A stretch of DNA of 64,000 nucleotides from Macrolepiota albuminosa (GCA_027475525.1 JAMWFC010000049.1:5564947-5628946); one strand, 5' to 3'; counted from the stretch's first letter, positions 45,101 through 57,559 are shown. Notes: generated from the letters alone by a model not told the origin. Numbers and translations: made by a program.

Positions 45101-48100
45101 AACAAATGGGGCAGATGTAAGGCTCGGTTTCCCAAAGAACTCTTTCAACAGACTGAAGTCGACCCTCTAACAGGTGCGCTCAATATGCGTAAAGCGGAAC
45201 CATGGCTGAACACATTCACTGCATCTTTGAGTTATTTGTTTAGATGCAACACTGATGTTACTAGTCTTCGTTCGGGAACGGCGGTCAGGGGTGTCCTTTT
45301 ATATGTCACTAAATATATAACTAAATCATCGCTTAAAACGTACACAGCATTTGAGGCTGTTGGCACAGTGCTCACAAAATACCAAGATATTGTTAACGGA
45401 CCTCTCCCACAGCAAGAAAAAGCAAGGTCTCTCATGACAAAAATGGCTAATGTAATGAGTGCAAAGTCAGAAATGGGTTCCCCGATGATATGTATGTACC
45501 TTCTTGGTAACCCCGATCATTACACCGACCATAAATTCACCAATCTTCATTGGCCCAGCTTCGTCCGCGAGGTCAAACGTGCTTGGCCCGACGATCAGCC
45601 AACTGACAGTTCATACGGATCTGACAAAATAGCGATCATCAGAAAGAAAGGCCGAGTGGTGGGACTATCTCCTGTGTTTGACTACATATACCGTGGCATA
45701 GAATTGCGCAACATGACATTGTACGAATGGGCTTCTAGATGCGAACGAGTAAAATCAACTCGTAGAGGGAACAAAAGTTGCAAGTCTAAATCGGCCAACA
45801 CGCTGACCGTCAACTTTACAGACGATCATCCCTTGTCGGACTCCCATGCTACCCTTGTATATCCGCCAGGGCAGAAGCGCGTGCCCAATTTCATTGGTCC
45901 TACTCTTCCAAGGCGTGATAAAGGGGATAGAGACGAATACTGCGTCACAATGCTTACCTTATTCAAGCCTTGGCGTTCAGGTGCTGATTTAAAAAACAAG
46001 TATGATTTATGGAGCACGGCATTCGACAACCATCATTTTACCGAAAGGCAACTGTGTCTTATGGCTAATATGAATATTAAGTATGAGTGTTTGGATGCCC
46101 GTGACGATTTCTATGCACAGTTGAAGCGAGGCGGTGTGGCATTCCCGGGAATGGACAATTCAGTTTCCAATGTCAGAGATATCGAACAAAAGGATCATAT
46201 GGACGACGAAGATAACGGACAACCTGAGGACTACGGGATAGACCTTGACTGTAGTAATGAGCTTGGCAAAACCGAACTAAAACGTCGGAGAGATATGGCT
46301 ATTATGACTTCCACCATGACGAGCCTGAATTGGGATAAGCCTGTAATGGGCCAAACCTCCCCTGTTACAACGAAGCATTCACCTTCTGTGTCAGACATGC
46401 CCAGTACTTACTGGAGACATAAGGTCAGTGAAACTCGTGCGTCCATACTAAAAGATAGGCAAAAAGACATGTCGTCTGTTCGTGAACAGCGCGTTGGAAG
46501 ATCGGACGAACAAAACAAGCCGGGCATTGTGGAAGTATGTGATCGTAGTTTCCTAGAGAAAAAACATTTAAATATCAAATGGGAACCCACCATATCCAAA
46601 ATTACTACCAGTTTCAATCTCAATGAGGAACAAACCAGAGCATTTAGAATAGTGGCTAACCACGCTGCCACTTCTAACCCCGAACAGTTGAGAATGTATA
46701 TGGGGGGTATGGGGGGCACCGGGAAAACGCAGGTGCTTAAGGCGCTGTCCCAATACTTTGCAGCCCGTGGAGAATCTCATAGGTTTGCAGTGGTTGCTCC
46801 TACCGGCACCGCAGCATCATTGTTAGGTGGATCGACTTACCATTATCTGTTTGGAATTAATGATATGGTACGCGACTCTCCGGCACAACTGGCTCAAGTA
46901 AAGTCACGCCTTATCGGGGTGCAATATGTATTTTTTGACGAAGTGTCCATGTTGTCTTGCAGGGATATGTACAAGATATCAGCGTGCCTTACTCAGATTA
47001 CAGGTCTGTCGCACCTCCCTTTTGGTGGTATGAACATGGTGTTTGCTGGCGATTTTGCTCAGCTGCCGCCAGTAACTGGCCGTGAGAATGCAGCGCTGTA
47101 CAGTCACAGTGTGGGTATGCGATCTATAGATCTGAACGAACAAAAGGCTGCATTGGGTAAAGCAGTTTGGCACCAGGTTACTACAGTAGTCATATTGAGA
47201 CAGAATATGAGACAGACAATGCAAAGTCCAGACGACAAATCCTTTAGAACGGCCCTCGCTAACATGAGGTATCGAGCATGCACCAAAGACGATATCCAGT
47301 TCCTGGAGTCTCGGCGAGTCTCCAATCTTTCAGACTCCTCGCTTCTCAATGATGACTTCCGTAATGTGTCTATCATAACAGCACACAACATAGATAAAGA
47401 TGCTGTCAATGTGGTTGGAAGTAGCAGATTTGCCCTGGAGAGTGGACTCGAGCTGACAGATTTCTTTAGCGAAGATACTGTACTTGACAAGGGTGACGAG
47501 AGCACATGCCAAGGTAAAGGTCGAGGAGCATCAGGTAGAAACAGAGTTCCTCTACACTCCTCTATTCAGAATATTCTATGGGAGCAGCCTCCGTCATCCA
47601 CATCTGGTCAAGTTGCAGGCAAACTGTCGCTATGCGTCGACTTACCTATTATCATTAAGACTAACATTGCCACCGAGCTCTGTATCACAAATGGTCAAGA
47701 AGGTTACGTATATGGATGGAAGTCATGTACGGGTTCTGTTGGTCAACGTATGATAGACACGCTGTTTGTAAAACTGAAGAATCCACCGCATCACGTACAA
47801 ATAGAAGGTCTTCCTGAAGACGTAGTACCAATAACTAGAAGCACTGTTTCGACTGAATGCAGTCTACCTAACGACCAAAAGATTACAATTTCGCGATCAC
47901 AAATCGAAATACTCGTCAACTATGCTATAACCGATTACGCTAGCCAAGGGAAGACTAGGCCTTTTAATCCTGTTGACTTGTTCAAATGTCAATCCCATCA
48001 GGCTTACTATACAGCACTGTCCCGAAGCGCTACTGCAGCCGGCACTATTATAATACGTGGATTTGACAGAACCGTCATTCAAGGAAAAGCAACTGGCGCA

Positions 48101-49321
48101 CTACGTCAGGAGTTCCGGGATTTAGAGTTGCTGGATGAGATAACGAGGCTGAGGTATGTAGGGAAGCTGCCAAAGGGTTTCCATGACGCTCCAAGACGGT
48201 CCGATTTGATAGCATCGTTTAGACAATGCAAAAGTGACACATACTTTCCTCCTCATTTGCATCCGTCCCTGAGATGGGGTAAAAACGATCAATTTGATGA
48301 TTCAGGGTACATAGATATCAATTGGCATATAATATCAAGAGAGAGGCCGCTACAAGAAAGGCCATTGCCCAAAAACACTTTCATCCCTGCCAGAGGGGCC
48401 AAGGTATACAAGGATCCATGCAGCACAGGAAAACGGAAGATGCAGGAAGACATTGAGCATGGTCCAAGCAAACGCCGACGGTTGAGTCACGCAGATAGTC
48501 TGTCTATTTTGCAAGGTACTTGTCCCCCCTTTGCCTGTTCATGGAAGCTGAACAGTTGCGCATACGATTCTGTATTGTCTATTATATACAATTTATGGCG
48601 AGAAGATCCTCTAGAATGGTCTCGAAAGCTTAGTGCATTGAGCCCGCGTCTAAACAAACATCTAGTGAAGGATTTCCATAGTATCGCCCCGGGAGATCAT
48701 GAGGCCCTTGAGGAGACCAGGGAATGGCTTCGGACCAAGCTGTCTCAGAGGAATCACAGAGAGTTCCCGTTTGGTGAATACACGTCTGTACACTCTTTGA
48801 TTAACGAACTATCTGTCAACGTGTCAGATGTGCTTGATTCGTTTATGGTCTGTCCAGCTCACCATGCCACGGCCCGTCGGAGAGTGAAATCGAAATCAGT
48901 AATGATCATACTGACGCCAGGAAGACCATCCATTCGTGAGCATGTTGATGACTTTTGGTGCTATACAAGCACAAGGTGTGATTCATGTGCGAGACGACTA
49001 ATCAAGGTTTCTCAGTTTCTGATGGCCCCTCCGATTATCTATTTCGATATATCAAGTGTATCAGTCGACGTGGATAAGAGGCTTGAAATCACGACCGTTG
49101 ATTCTTCGAGGGTGAGTAAGTACACACTAAAAGGAGTTATATATTTTGGCAACTCTCATTTTTCAAGCCGCTACGTATCTTCATCTAACGAGTCTTGGCA
49201 TCATGACGGATTGACAACTGGATATAAAATGACAAAGGAAAGTGAATCTATGAGCTTGATTGATATGTCAAAGTGCAATTCCAGGACAGCCACGTTGGCT
49301 GTATACATCAGGAGAGATTGA
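42182..49321 (+). pseudogene. Helitron-type Rep-helicase with C-terminal cysteine peptidase, one in-frame TAG
   Basis: A single frame of about 2,380 codons, broken once by TAG at 44189-44191 (CAG would keep it open). Part 1 (to 44188): CGLLRPV and YALANGFWIGAVPVVLSRLN, the DUF6570-like region of fungal Helitrons, then MFPWLFPYGFGGPGC. Part 2 (residues counted from 44225): HUH endonuclease LTLHLHMLLWL (about 120) and tyrosine motif YVTKYITK (about 360). PIF1-type helicase: Walker A MGGMGGTGKT (about 827), Walker B FFDEVSML (about 903), AGDFAQLPP, DYASQGKT (about 1237). The C-terminus has NSCAYDSVL (about 1443), SHFSSR (about 1644) and WHHDG (about 1658). This is a Cys/His/Asp order like ubiquitin-specific peptidases. 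First ATG 42182; the frame is open a little further upstream. Termination ends were not identified. Confidence 0.88.
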
Positions 49322-49333
49322 TCACGTTAATGG

Positions 49334-50269
49334 TGATGACGCCCAAAGTTTGGTCAGCAACAAATGTAGCTAATGTGTTACCGTACCAAGAGTGTGCGTT
49401 GGGCGCGCTATAAGTGATTTGAGGAGTCCCGGGCAGGTCCCAGAGAACGCGTCTGTGAAAAAGAGGAAAAAGTCGGTAACGGGTGTCGGCAAGTGTTAAG
49501 CGCTAGGGTAAAGCGCCTAAGGAAAATGCGGTAAGTGAACACGGCAATGTGAGCGGCAAGAGCACGATATGCTTAGCGAAGTCTAAGCGTCGATAGTGCC
49601 TGCCGTAGTTGCAAGGCGCGAGTATGTCGAGTGTTGGCGAACGTCTGCAACTGCCGATGAGTTTTGACGTTGCCGACCGTAGCGTAAGGGAGACTGAGGA
49701 AAGGGGAGTAAACTGTGGTCTATTCGTCTGCTGATCTATGTACAAGTCGGTAAGTAATATATATACTACAAGGAGTTCACCGTCGCCAGTGACCAACCAT
49801 CGCCAAAGTGCGGTAAACTGGAAAATTTCATAGGGGTAGCTCCAACGGTTTCAGATCCCTACCGTCCATTCAAGAGCCTTAGCGACGCCAGGCGACAGAT
49901 CGCGAAGCTAAACCATCACTCCATCACCCTTCTGTCCGTCCAAAGTGCTTAGCGATGTCAGGCGCCGAATCGAGGCGCTAAGCGATGTCAGACGCCAAGG
50001 TCAAACGCCAAGCTGTCCGTCAGTTTCTGATAGATCATCAGGCTTCTCGCTAAGCGCTGTCGTCAGTGACTGATGCCATCTGTCAGTTGTCATTCTGTCT
50101 GCCGATCGGCGCTATCACTGATTGGATCTGCTTCTTGCCGTGCGCGGCCGTCAGAAGTGGCTTAAAATAGGTAGAACGCGTGCGCTAAGTTCGGAACGAG
50201 TGCGGCAAGGTTTTCGGAGCCGGTGCCGAGCCTGCCGTTGATGCGCCTAACCTGTATAGGGTCCTATCA
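49334..50269 (-). repeat. Solo LTR of the young gypsy family, with target duplication
   Basis: It is the reverse complement of 9734-10692 across its whole length (936 vs 959 bp), with ends TGATGACGCC and GGTCCTATCA in plus orientation. ATGG flanks both ends (49330-49333 and 50270-50273), or AATGG if the boundary is set one base inside. It arose by recombination between the LTRs of a full element. It starts 12 bp after the helicase stop codon. Confidence 0.93.
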
Positions 50270-50277
50270 ATGGAAGT

Positions 50278-50405
50278 GGTAGATTATGTAAACGACTGCT
50301 GGAGCATCAGCTTACATAACCTACTGATGGAGCATCGGCTTACATAAACTGTTGCTGTAGTGTCAGCTTACATAAACCGCTGCTGGAGCAGCTTACAACA
50401 GCAGG
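50278..50405 (-). repeat. 28-bp repeat array 3 (inverted relative to arrays 1 and 2)
   Basis: Four to five copies with GCTTACATAAAC and TGCTGGAGC, the reverse complement of the units at 35993 and 41241. Directly right of the solo LTR and downstream of both the helicase and the JmjC gene. Confidence 0.82.
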
Positions 50406-50615
50406 TTACTCTAGCGTGACATAAATATTGGATCGAGCGTTTTTACCGTCTTCTGCGCGGTAAACAATTTACCAATCTTATTTGTTTCAGACACTGGATG
50501 TTGTTACCGTCTTGTTTGATGGTATACACGATAATTGGACAAACGGACTAAAAAAAGGTGGCGACATAAACTACAACAAATAACAAACGCTACGACCGTC
50601 GGATTCGCTTAGCAG

Positions 50616-53600
50616 CTAGATTAAGCGAATGAGTACAATATCGACACCTGTACTGAGCAACTTACCAGGCCTGTCTGATGATTCGTCTTCACTGCTTGAG
50701 CTACTCGATTTATCACTTGCTTGGCTGGGACTACGGGGCGTATCTGTAGGAGCGAGAACGGGAGATTCGGGGGGGGTGTCACTGATATAACCGGCCTCGG
50801 GGCAGGCATTGTAAGTTTTTAATTCATCGACAGAAAATTCGACCCAGCAAGACAAGTCAGCGTCTTCTTCGCGTCGGGGATTGAAATTTGTGAGTGTGAC
50901 GCCGAGTTGGCGTGCAATCGTGGAATCCCGCCAAACATAACCATCGATGTACGGATAAGCTGAGGAAGTATGAAAAAATGTCAGAACTTATATGCGGAAA
51001 ACACTCACGGAAGTCAACTGTTGGAACTTTGCGAATAATGTATCGGCTGCCCCTCCAGGCAAACGTTAATTCAGCAGGATCGACATCGGAAGCACCAAGA
51101 CGCGGACGGACAAGGGTGTACGCCTTCCAGGCAGGTCCGTCACGGAGGACGGATTGGATATTGATACAAGTTGTTGACGGGGGTGTATCTGCGTCGGAAC
51201 CGCGTATATGATTCAGCCATGCGATTTTTTTGTAGTGCATAAGTACACAAGCATGGATAGCCAGGAACCGAGACGATATGTGTTCAAGCGCAGGCAGACC
51301 CGTTATGATACTGCCATCGGACTCGCTTTCGAGTTCGTGATTGGAGAAGAACCAGTACATCAGCCTTCGTGCGCGGACCCGGTTTTTTACGGACACCTCA
51401 AAGGATCGAAGATCGCCGTTCCAAGCATGGTCCGAAGGCGCAAGTGCATCATGCAATTCAAAATAGTTGCATAAATGGAGAAGTATCAGCATGCCGTCCC
51501 ATGAGTTTGTGTTCGGAACGTGACCATTGTCGTAATCTGCACATACGTGAATGGTATAAACAGATGTGACGATGACTTCACGTACCGTGATCGGTCACCG
51601 AATCGACGAGAACAAGGACGAAATACGTGAGGAGGCGCATCAGCACCGTGTCTGATGCGGGACCGTGGTCTGTGTTGGATATTGATGTCGAAGCGATGTA
51701 ATGGTGATACAAGCCGATTATTGAGGCAGCGAGAGTCGATGTATTGTAGAAATGACCCCCACGGCATATTGTAGGTATTGGAGTAACTACGGCATGAGGC
51801 AAGCACGGGCGCATGATGCTGTAATAATACATTATCAGTAAATAATACAAGGAAAAGAAATAATCAGTTGACAAACAGCATGGAACCCGGCTGCAGAACA
51901 AGGAGCTCGACGTCCCACTTTTCATCGTTTGGCTTTCTGGTGTAGAAATCGTTAACGTAAAGGTCCCATGCTCCGAAGTCATCGTAATTTCCAGACTTGG
52001 GCGCCGCCACGAACCACAACTTCGCGCCAGTCTCGATGAAGACAAACGTAGCAAAACCATTGGCGTCGATGTGCCAGTAATGGTGGGTGCCACTGGTGGA
52101 AGCAAGATTCCATCGCATATCGGAAATTGGATAAAAATCGTCCACTTTACAGTACCCGTGACCTTGAACTTTTCCCCAGACAGCCGAGTCGCTCGAGAAC
52201 GGGAGGCGCGGGAAAGTTTCTAGGGAGGCAGGGATATCCAAAGCACTTAATGATCTTGGGTACAAAGATTCTAGCGTCCTTAGAAGATCCCGAGGTGTCG
52301 CATGCTTTAAACGCTCGGTACCAGATATGGTGAAATCTGTGGGAAAAGGAATTAAAATTAAAGATAATAAAAATGTTACAAAGGAGCTTGAGCGTACCAT
52401 GCACCTGGATAACATTGTCCAAGACGCATACGTCTGATAAGGAGCGTGCATTGAAACCTGGGTCAATATGCTGGTCCCCAATGACAAGAATACAAGAATG
52501 CGACGTTAAGGTTTTGGAGAGAGCAAGTGAAGAGGAAGAGTGATACTCGGTTTGAGTCATCACCTTCACAGATGAGGGTCGAACCCGATGGGCAACAGAT
52601 GCGGCATACAATCTGCAAAACCAAACAAGGTCCCTGTCGAGCTACAGAGCAGTGAACGGAAGGCTACTAGAACGGAATAGAATATATACGCACGTGAAAT
52701 CTTGGTGTGTATTCAAACATCCCATCGCCGCCAGACAATGGTATATGTACGGTGTCCCCTTCGCGGAGAATCCATGGTTCTGAGAGATCAAGACGATTCG
52801 GAGCTTTGACGGTATGGCTATCCTCATCATCCTAAACCCAGAATCACAGCCAGTTGATCAACGCATAGACAGTAACTCACCGTAGACTCAAGGGTCAGGT
52901 CAATGTAACCCCGATCCGTCTCAACATTTTCAATGGGTGAAGCAACCGCCGTTCCCTCAGCGGAGTCGTTGGAGGAATCGCTATCGTTATCTGAGTCCAT
53001 CGTGGGAGGCTCGCTAGCGCTATCAGAGTCTACATGAGCCTTACTCGTGTAGTTTCGTTTCCTCTTCCTAGGTGTCAAGGGTGCCGTATTACGTCGCTTG
53101 TTTTTGGCCGCAATACGCGCTGACTTTCTCCGCTTTCCTTTCGAAGTCTTAGCGGAGCCGACAGTCACCGCCGGGTCGGAAGTAGGCAAATCGTCGTTAA
53201 CTGCTGTCTCGGAGGCGTTGTCTAAAGTTAGTGAACCAATACCGGTAACTACGGGTGTCACCTGTTCTCCATCCGGTACGTCTGTCCTGGGAATAAATGC
53301 CCCAGTAGCAGGTGCCGTATTGGAATTAGTATGCTCACGGGCACCTGCAGGGGAATCCTCAATATCACAATTCGAAACGTCGGGTGCCACGTCCATGGGG
53401 TCCGGTTCGGGGGAATCCTCAACTTCACGATTCGAAATAACGGGCGACACGTCCATAGCGTCATCCAAGGCATGGACGGTATTCGGAGAGGAAGGGACAT
53501 CGGTTAACTTGTTATAGTTTTCGGATCCCGTGGGGTCTTCCAATGCACGGTCGAGTGCGTCTGTACAAGGGGACGGGTCAAGACGGGTATCCTCAGCATC

Positions 53601-55246
53601 GTTATTGGAGATATCAGGTGACACGTCCATAAGGTCCCCTAAATCTGGAGAAATGGTCGAGTTGTCTGAATTTTCAGGTCGCGTAGGTGAAGACTGCTCA
53701 TTACCATGAGGCTTGTCACCGACGGTTGGATGAGGAATATCTACGTGACCTGACGGGCTTGCCGAGCGAATAAGGGGTCCTGGTAAGTCAACCAATCCAA
53801 CAGGGAACGGAGCGGGTCCAAACAACGGGCTTGCATCATCATCGTGTTCGGCTTCGTCGCTCGTTGAAGTGGTCGATGCAGCAATCAAAGGAACACGCGA
53901 AGCATCAGGCGGGGGCTTCTTAGAAGGTGAAGGGACAGATACGATTTCAATCCAAGCAGGAGCCGCTTCGTTGATTTGATCAGTTAAGGTATTCAAGGCA
54001 GATGACAGCTCGGTTAGCAGGTCACCACCCTGAGCTGCCGAGAACAACACTCTCCACAATGCTCGATCCGCCTCGACGACGATACGTGGACGTTCCAGCC
54101 CACCAACATGCCTCCAAAGCTTGAAAAGCAATCAGAGCTGCTCAAACAAAATAAAATATATATATCAATTTACCTGTAGCAGGGAGTCTTTACCGGTTAG
54201 TGTACCATATTCGCGAGGAAGAAGTAACATTAGGGGGGATACGAGTAATGCCAGATAAAGGGAGTTGTGCATAATAGTCGAGCAACCATATGAACCGGCA
54301 CCGTCGATTGCACCGCCATGCGTAGTATGGAGATATTTCAATTGGTCTTGATCGCTAGATCTGCTTTCGCTATACACAACAAAGACAATGAGCAGCCATT
54401 ATAATAAGGTCGAGAAGGGAAATACTCGTCAACGATGATATCTTCGATTGCCGTGATATCGGACGGTAGATAGAGGTTACCCTGAGGCAACTTTAATGGA
54501 CATTCGAACTGATATCAATTAAAGTTACCTTTAATAGGCAACTTAGATGTAACGCCGCACTGGTAAGATTGATTATGGTGTTTTGAACACCCTTATTGCT
54601 GACCCGAGAAGTGAGTTCGGAGTACAGCTTCATGCGAGGACCCGTAAACTTGGGAGTGGGACGGTCTCTCGGTCGTTCTCCTCTAGATTCGGCATTTATC
54701 TTTTTCAGATGTTGTACGAGGTTTTTATGGAATTTCCCGATAAGGTTTGGGAGTGAGTTTAAAGGGTTTACCGGCTAAAACACAAACTCAAACAATGAAA
54801 TAGATAATAGAAGATGAACCTACTGAACGGCTATTCTCCATCATCGGCCCCGAGGTTCGTGGAGGGCGCATCTCATCCTCACATACAAGCGTGTATATGT
54901 CGAGTACACGATATGACATAATAACTTTGAAAAAGGCTTCGAGTGCCTTATCTTTCGGTACACAATAAACAGGGACATCATTTATAGTATCTCAAAATAT
55001 GGAGAATACGTCTGAACGGCTAGCAAGAGAAATATTTTTTTCTGCCTCAGACAACACACGTGCAAGCGCCTTAAATAGGTCAGCAGAGCATACATAAAGA
55101 ATATCTAAGTAACTTGCCGCCACAGGTGTGCTGTCAAAGTGAGAAGACAGGTCATGAGTGTTAGGAATAACGTCTGAATACCATGAGTGATTATAAAACT
55201 TAGAGTTGTCGAGGCGAGGGTGGTGAGATGACATTATACCGTCCAT
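50616..55246 (-). CDS. Gene D: JmjC-type dioxygenase-like protein, multi-exon
   Basis: The start is in a strong context (CACCATGG, ATG at 55246). Coding exons run leftwards to a stop near 50616; most boundaries keep frame. The N-terminal part includes LHTTHGGAIDGAGSYGCS. A long disordered acidic exon (54110-52890) has three imperfect MDVSPDISNNDAED-like repeats and a basic RKSARIAAKNKRR patch. The JmjC region spans about 52340-51700: THHYWHIDANGFATFVFIET gives the H-x-D metal pair, then, across an intron (donor GTTTGT near 51890), MRPCLPHAVVTP gives the distal His, and GGHFYNTSTL. JmjC enzymes hydroxylate or demethylate proteins with Fe(II) and 2-oxoglutarate; the substrate is unknown. The TGA at 54992-54994 is either nonsense or lies in a 63-bp intron (55009-54947) with an AAG acceptor. 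Convergent with the helicase. Confidence 0.78.
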
Positions 55247-56640
55247 GGTGACAATTGAAGAACAAGAACGGATTTGAACAATCAAACACGAATCATACAA
55301 CAACGATAAACATACACATTCATTTGTCATCCGCTGCTGGAGCTACGACCTGGCACTTTCTGATGGAACATGTTTCTGGAACCAGCGGATTATTCTAGAA
55401 GGAAGATTTTAGATAACGTGACATGACAGCTCTGTGGCAATCTCCGTGTAACCGTGAGCAGTATCGTTTGTCAGCCATGGAGTCTCAAGCATGCGTTGCT
55501 GGCATTCAAAGTGCTAGGTATGTCTCCTCCACCCGCACGATTATATGTTCTAAGAAATCCATATAGTCCCACTGGCGGGTCATATGCAGCCAATCCCAAA
55601 TGTGGGTAAAGCCAGCATATAGATGAAGGGCTCTACGTGTCCAGTACTACGGTACAGTTCGTTCTTATTGATTCTTTCCATGTTTGATAGCATTGATGTC
55701 GTTGGATTACAGCTGAATGTAAGCTTTGAAGCTGGTGGTTGAATATCCTACGTCTCATCCATCTAAGAAAAATAAAAACTTACTCACTTCCCCTTCCCCC
55801 CACAGACGCATTCGTATTCCGCCTGCACCGCGGCGAAGCAGGCGACACAGCTTATCTACCCACGATACCGTTTTATCCGCTGAATTACGAGTAGAAACTC
55901 AACAGGGGCTCATCGGACCCGATTCAGACGAAAAATGAAAAGCCCCGATTCGATGTTGACAGAGGTTCGAGGTTGTCCCTTCCATTTCTTCAATAACTAA
56001 CATATGTATATTCTTAATTATCCTACTAGATGTCGAGGGATCGGAGTCACCGTTTCTATTTCTTGCCTTCAATATTCTACTCTCCATCTCTGTTCCAGAA
56101 TGCAGCAGAGAAGAAAACCATTTACACAAGTTGGTTTCTATTTAACATTGGCAAATTATGACGGTAAAAAGCGTAGGTATGGCCAAAACCATCATCTGGG
56201 TGTTAAATCTGTGCTAGAGCTGTAGAACCGCGCATAACCCTTGGGTATGGCCAGGACCATCCTCTTGGTGCTAAATCTGTGCTAGAGCCTGTAGAATTCA
56301 CTGCTTCGCATCATCCCAGCCATACCTTCGGCGTCCAGACTGGCACTGGTGACAACTCATCTTACTACATTATATTCTCTCAGAAGGCTCAATTCTTGTA
56401 CCAACCTCTGTACACGCTCTTGGAAACGACGACCTGGAAACGACGACCTCCTGACCCTTGATCATGACAGGAAATATATCACAATACGCTCTATGTACAC
56501 GAGTTTGAAGCACGACGATTCAAATGCTATTATCACGCACTCCTCGGGATTTACAGGACACTCGAAATATATCTATCATGGACAACAAACCTACCCTCTC
56601 CCGTTTGCCACCTGCTGCCTGAACAACGAGAACCTTTCCC
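55247..56640. other. No convincing gene
   Basis: Short ORFs only (for example a Ser/Arg-rich one at 55726-55938). Contains the small duplication at 56177-56295. Confidence 0.4.
56177..56295 (+). repeat. 66-bp-spaced direct duplication
   Basis: GTATGGCCAAAACCATCATC (56177) and GTATGGCCAGGACCATCCTC (56243) are each followed by TGTTAAATCTGTGCTAGAGC or TGCTAAATCTGTGCTAGAGC. Recent tandem duplication of noncoding sequence. Confidence 0.8.
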
Positions 56641-56699
56641 ACTACTGATGCGTGGGCGGGTATTTATGAGGAAAGGCTGCGTCGGACTTGTTAACGGCA

Positions 56700-57210
56700 C
56701 CCGAACTCACCATTTCGACTACAGTACGTGCATTAAAGCCCCAGCTCGCGTGCGTATGCTCCAAGGACGACGCGGGGGCTAATGACAAGCTAACGGGAGC
56801 GACGCGGATGCCCGGGCGGGGTTTCGTCGTCAACTGTTACGTAGGACTTTTATCCGCACCCTGAACTGATTATTTCTATTCTAGGATATTAATAACATAT
56901 GCAACTCGCGTGCGGACGCTTCAAGGACGACGAGTGGGCCAAACGTAGGCCGTCTAAAAGCCAACGCGAGCGACGCTGATGCGTATTAGTGGCTGTCACG
57001 CGTGATTCGGACCATCACGGCGTGCCAGACATTGAACTCACAATTTCGATTTTAGGTCATGAAGAACCTCTTCACCTCGCGTGCGGACGCTCCAAGGACG
57101 ACGAGGGGGGCCAACGTTGGCTGTTCAAGAGCCAAGGCGAGCGACGCTGATGCATATAAGTGTTGTTACGCGTGACGCAGACCGTCACACTGTGCCAGAC
57201 ATTGCTCAAC
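56700..57210 (+). repeat. Three degenerate copies of an about 155-bp repeat
   Basis: Each copy contains CTCGCGTGCG, CCAAGGACGACG, GAGCGACGC.GATG and an ACTCACAATTTCGAT-like start. The last copy ends just before the small spliced ORF at 57265, so it may be a promoter-region repeat. Confidence 0.7.
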
Positions 57211-57264
57211 CTTGCTCAAGCTGAACTCTACACATTAAACGTCATTTTCGCCCTAACACCGTCC

Positions 57265-57559
57265 ATGAATCACTTGTCGACTTCCGATGAATCCTCCCAC
57301 GCTGTTTCCCGGTCTGTCGACGACGACTCGTCGAATAAATTCGAAAAAAGTGAAGGCAAAGGGACTGGTGTGGTTCAGGGTATGAAGTACGTACCTTCGT
57401 GCCTTTTTTTTGGCTCTATATGACTAACATACGGCTAGGTCAGCGCGCGCGCTCGTTATTCGAGCATTCACGCGCTGCAAGGAGATGATGGGGAGGGTTA
57501 AGCTATTCAACAGGCAAGATCAGGTTCGTTGCCTGTTTTTAGCGTGTTACGCCGTATAG
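57265..57559 (+). CDS. Small spliced ORF of unknown function
   Basis: ATG 57265 opens a Ser/Asp-rich N-terminus (MNHLSTSDESSHAVSRSVDD). A 52-bp intron (57387-57438; GTACGT donor, TGACTAACAT branch, GGCTAG acceptor) joins it in frame to SARALVIRAFTRCKEMMGR and VKLFNRQDQ, stopping at 57557-57559. The intron signals are good, but the protein is only about 80 residues and unrecognised. It may be the 5' part of a broken gene, since a further donor-like GTTCGT follows CAGGATCAG-type sequence near 57522. Confidence 0.45.

Noticed and set aside
44225..49321. Separate gene starting at 44225
   Set aside because: It is in the same frame as 42182-44188 with one TAG between, and the Helitron domains run across the junction.
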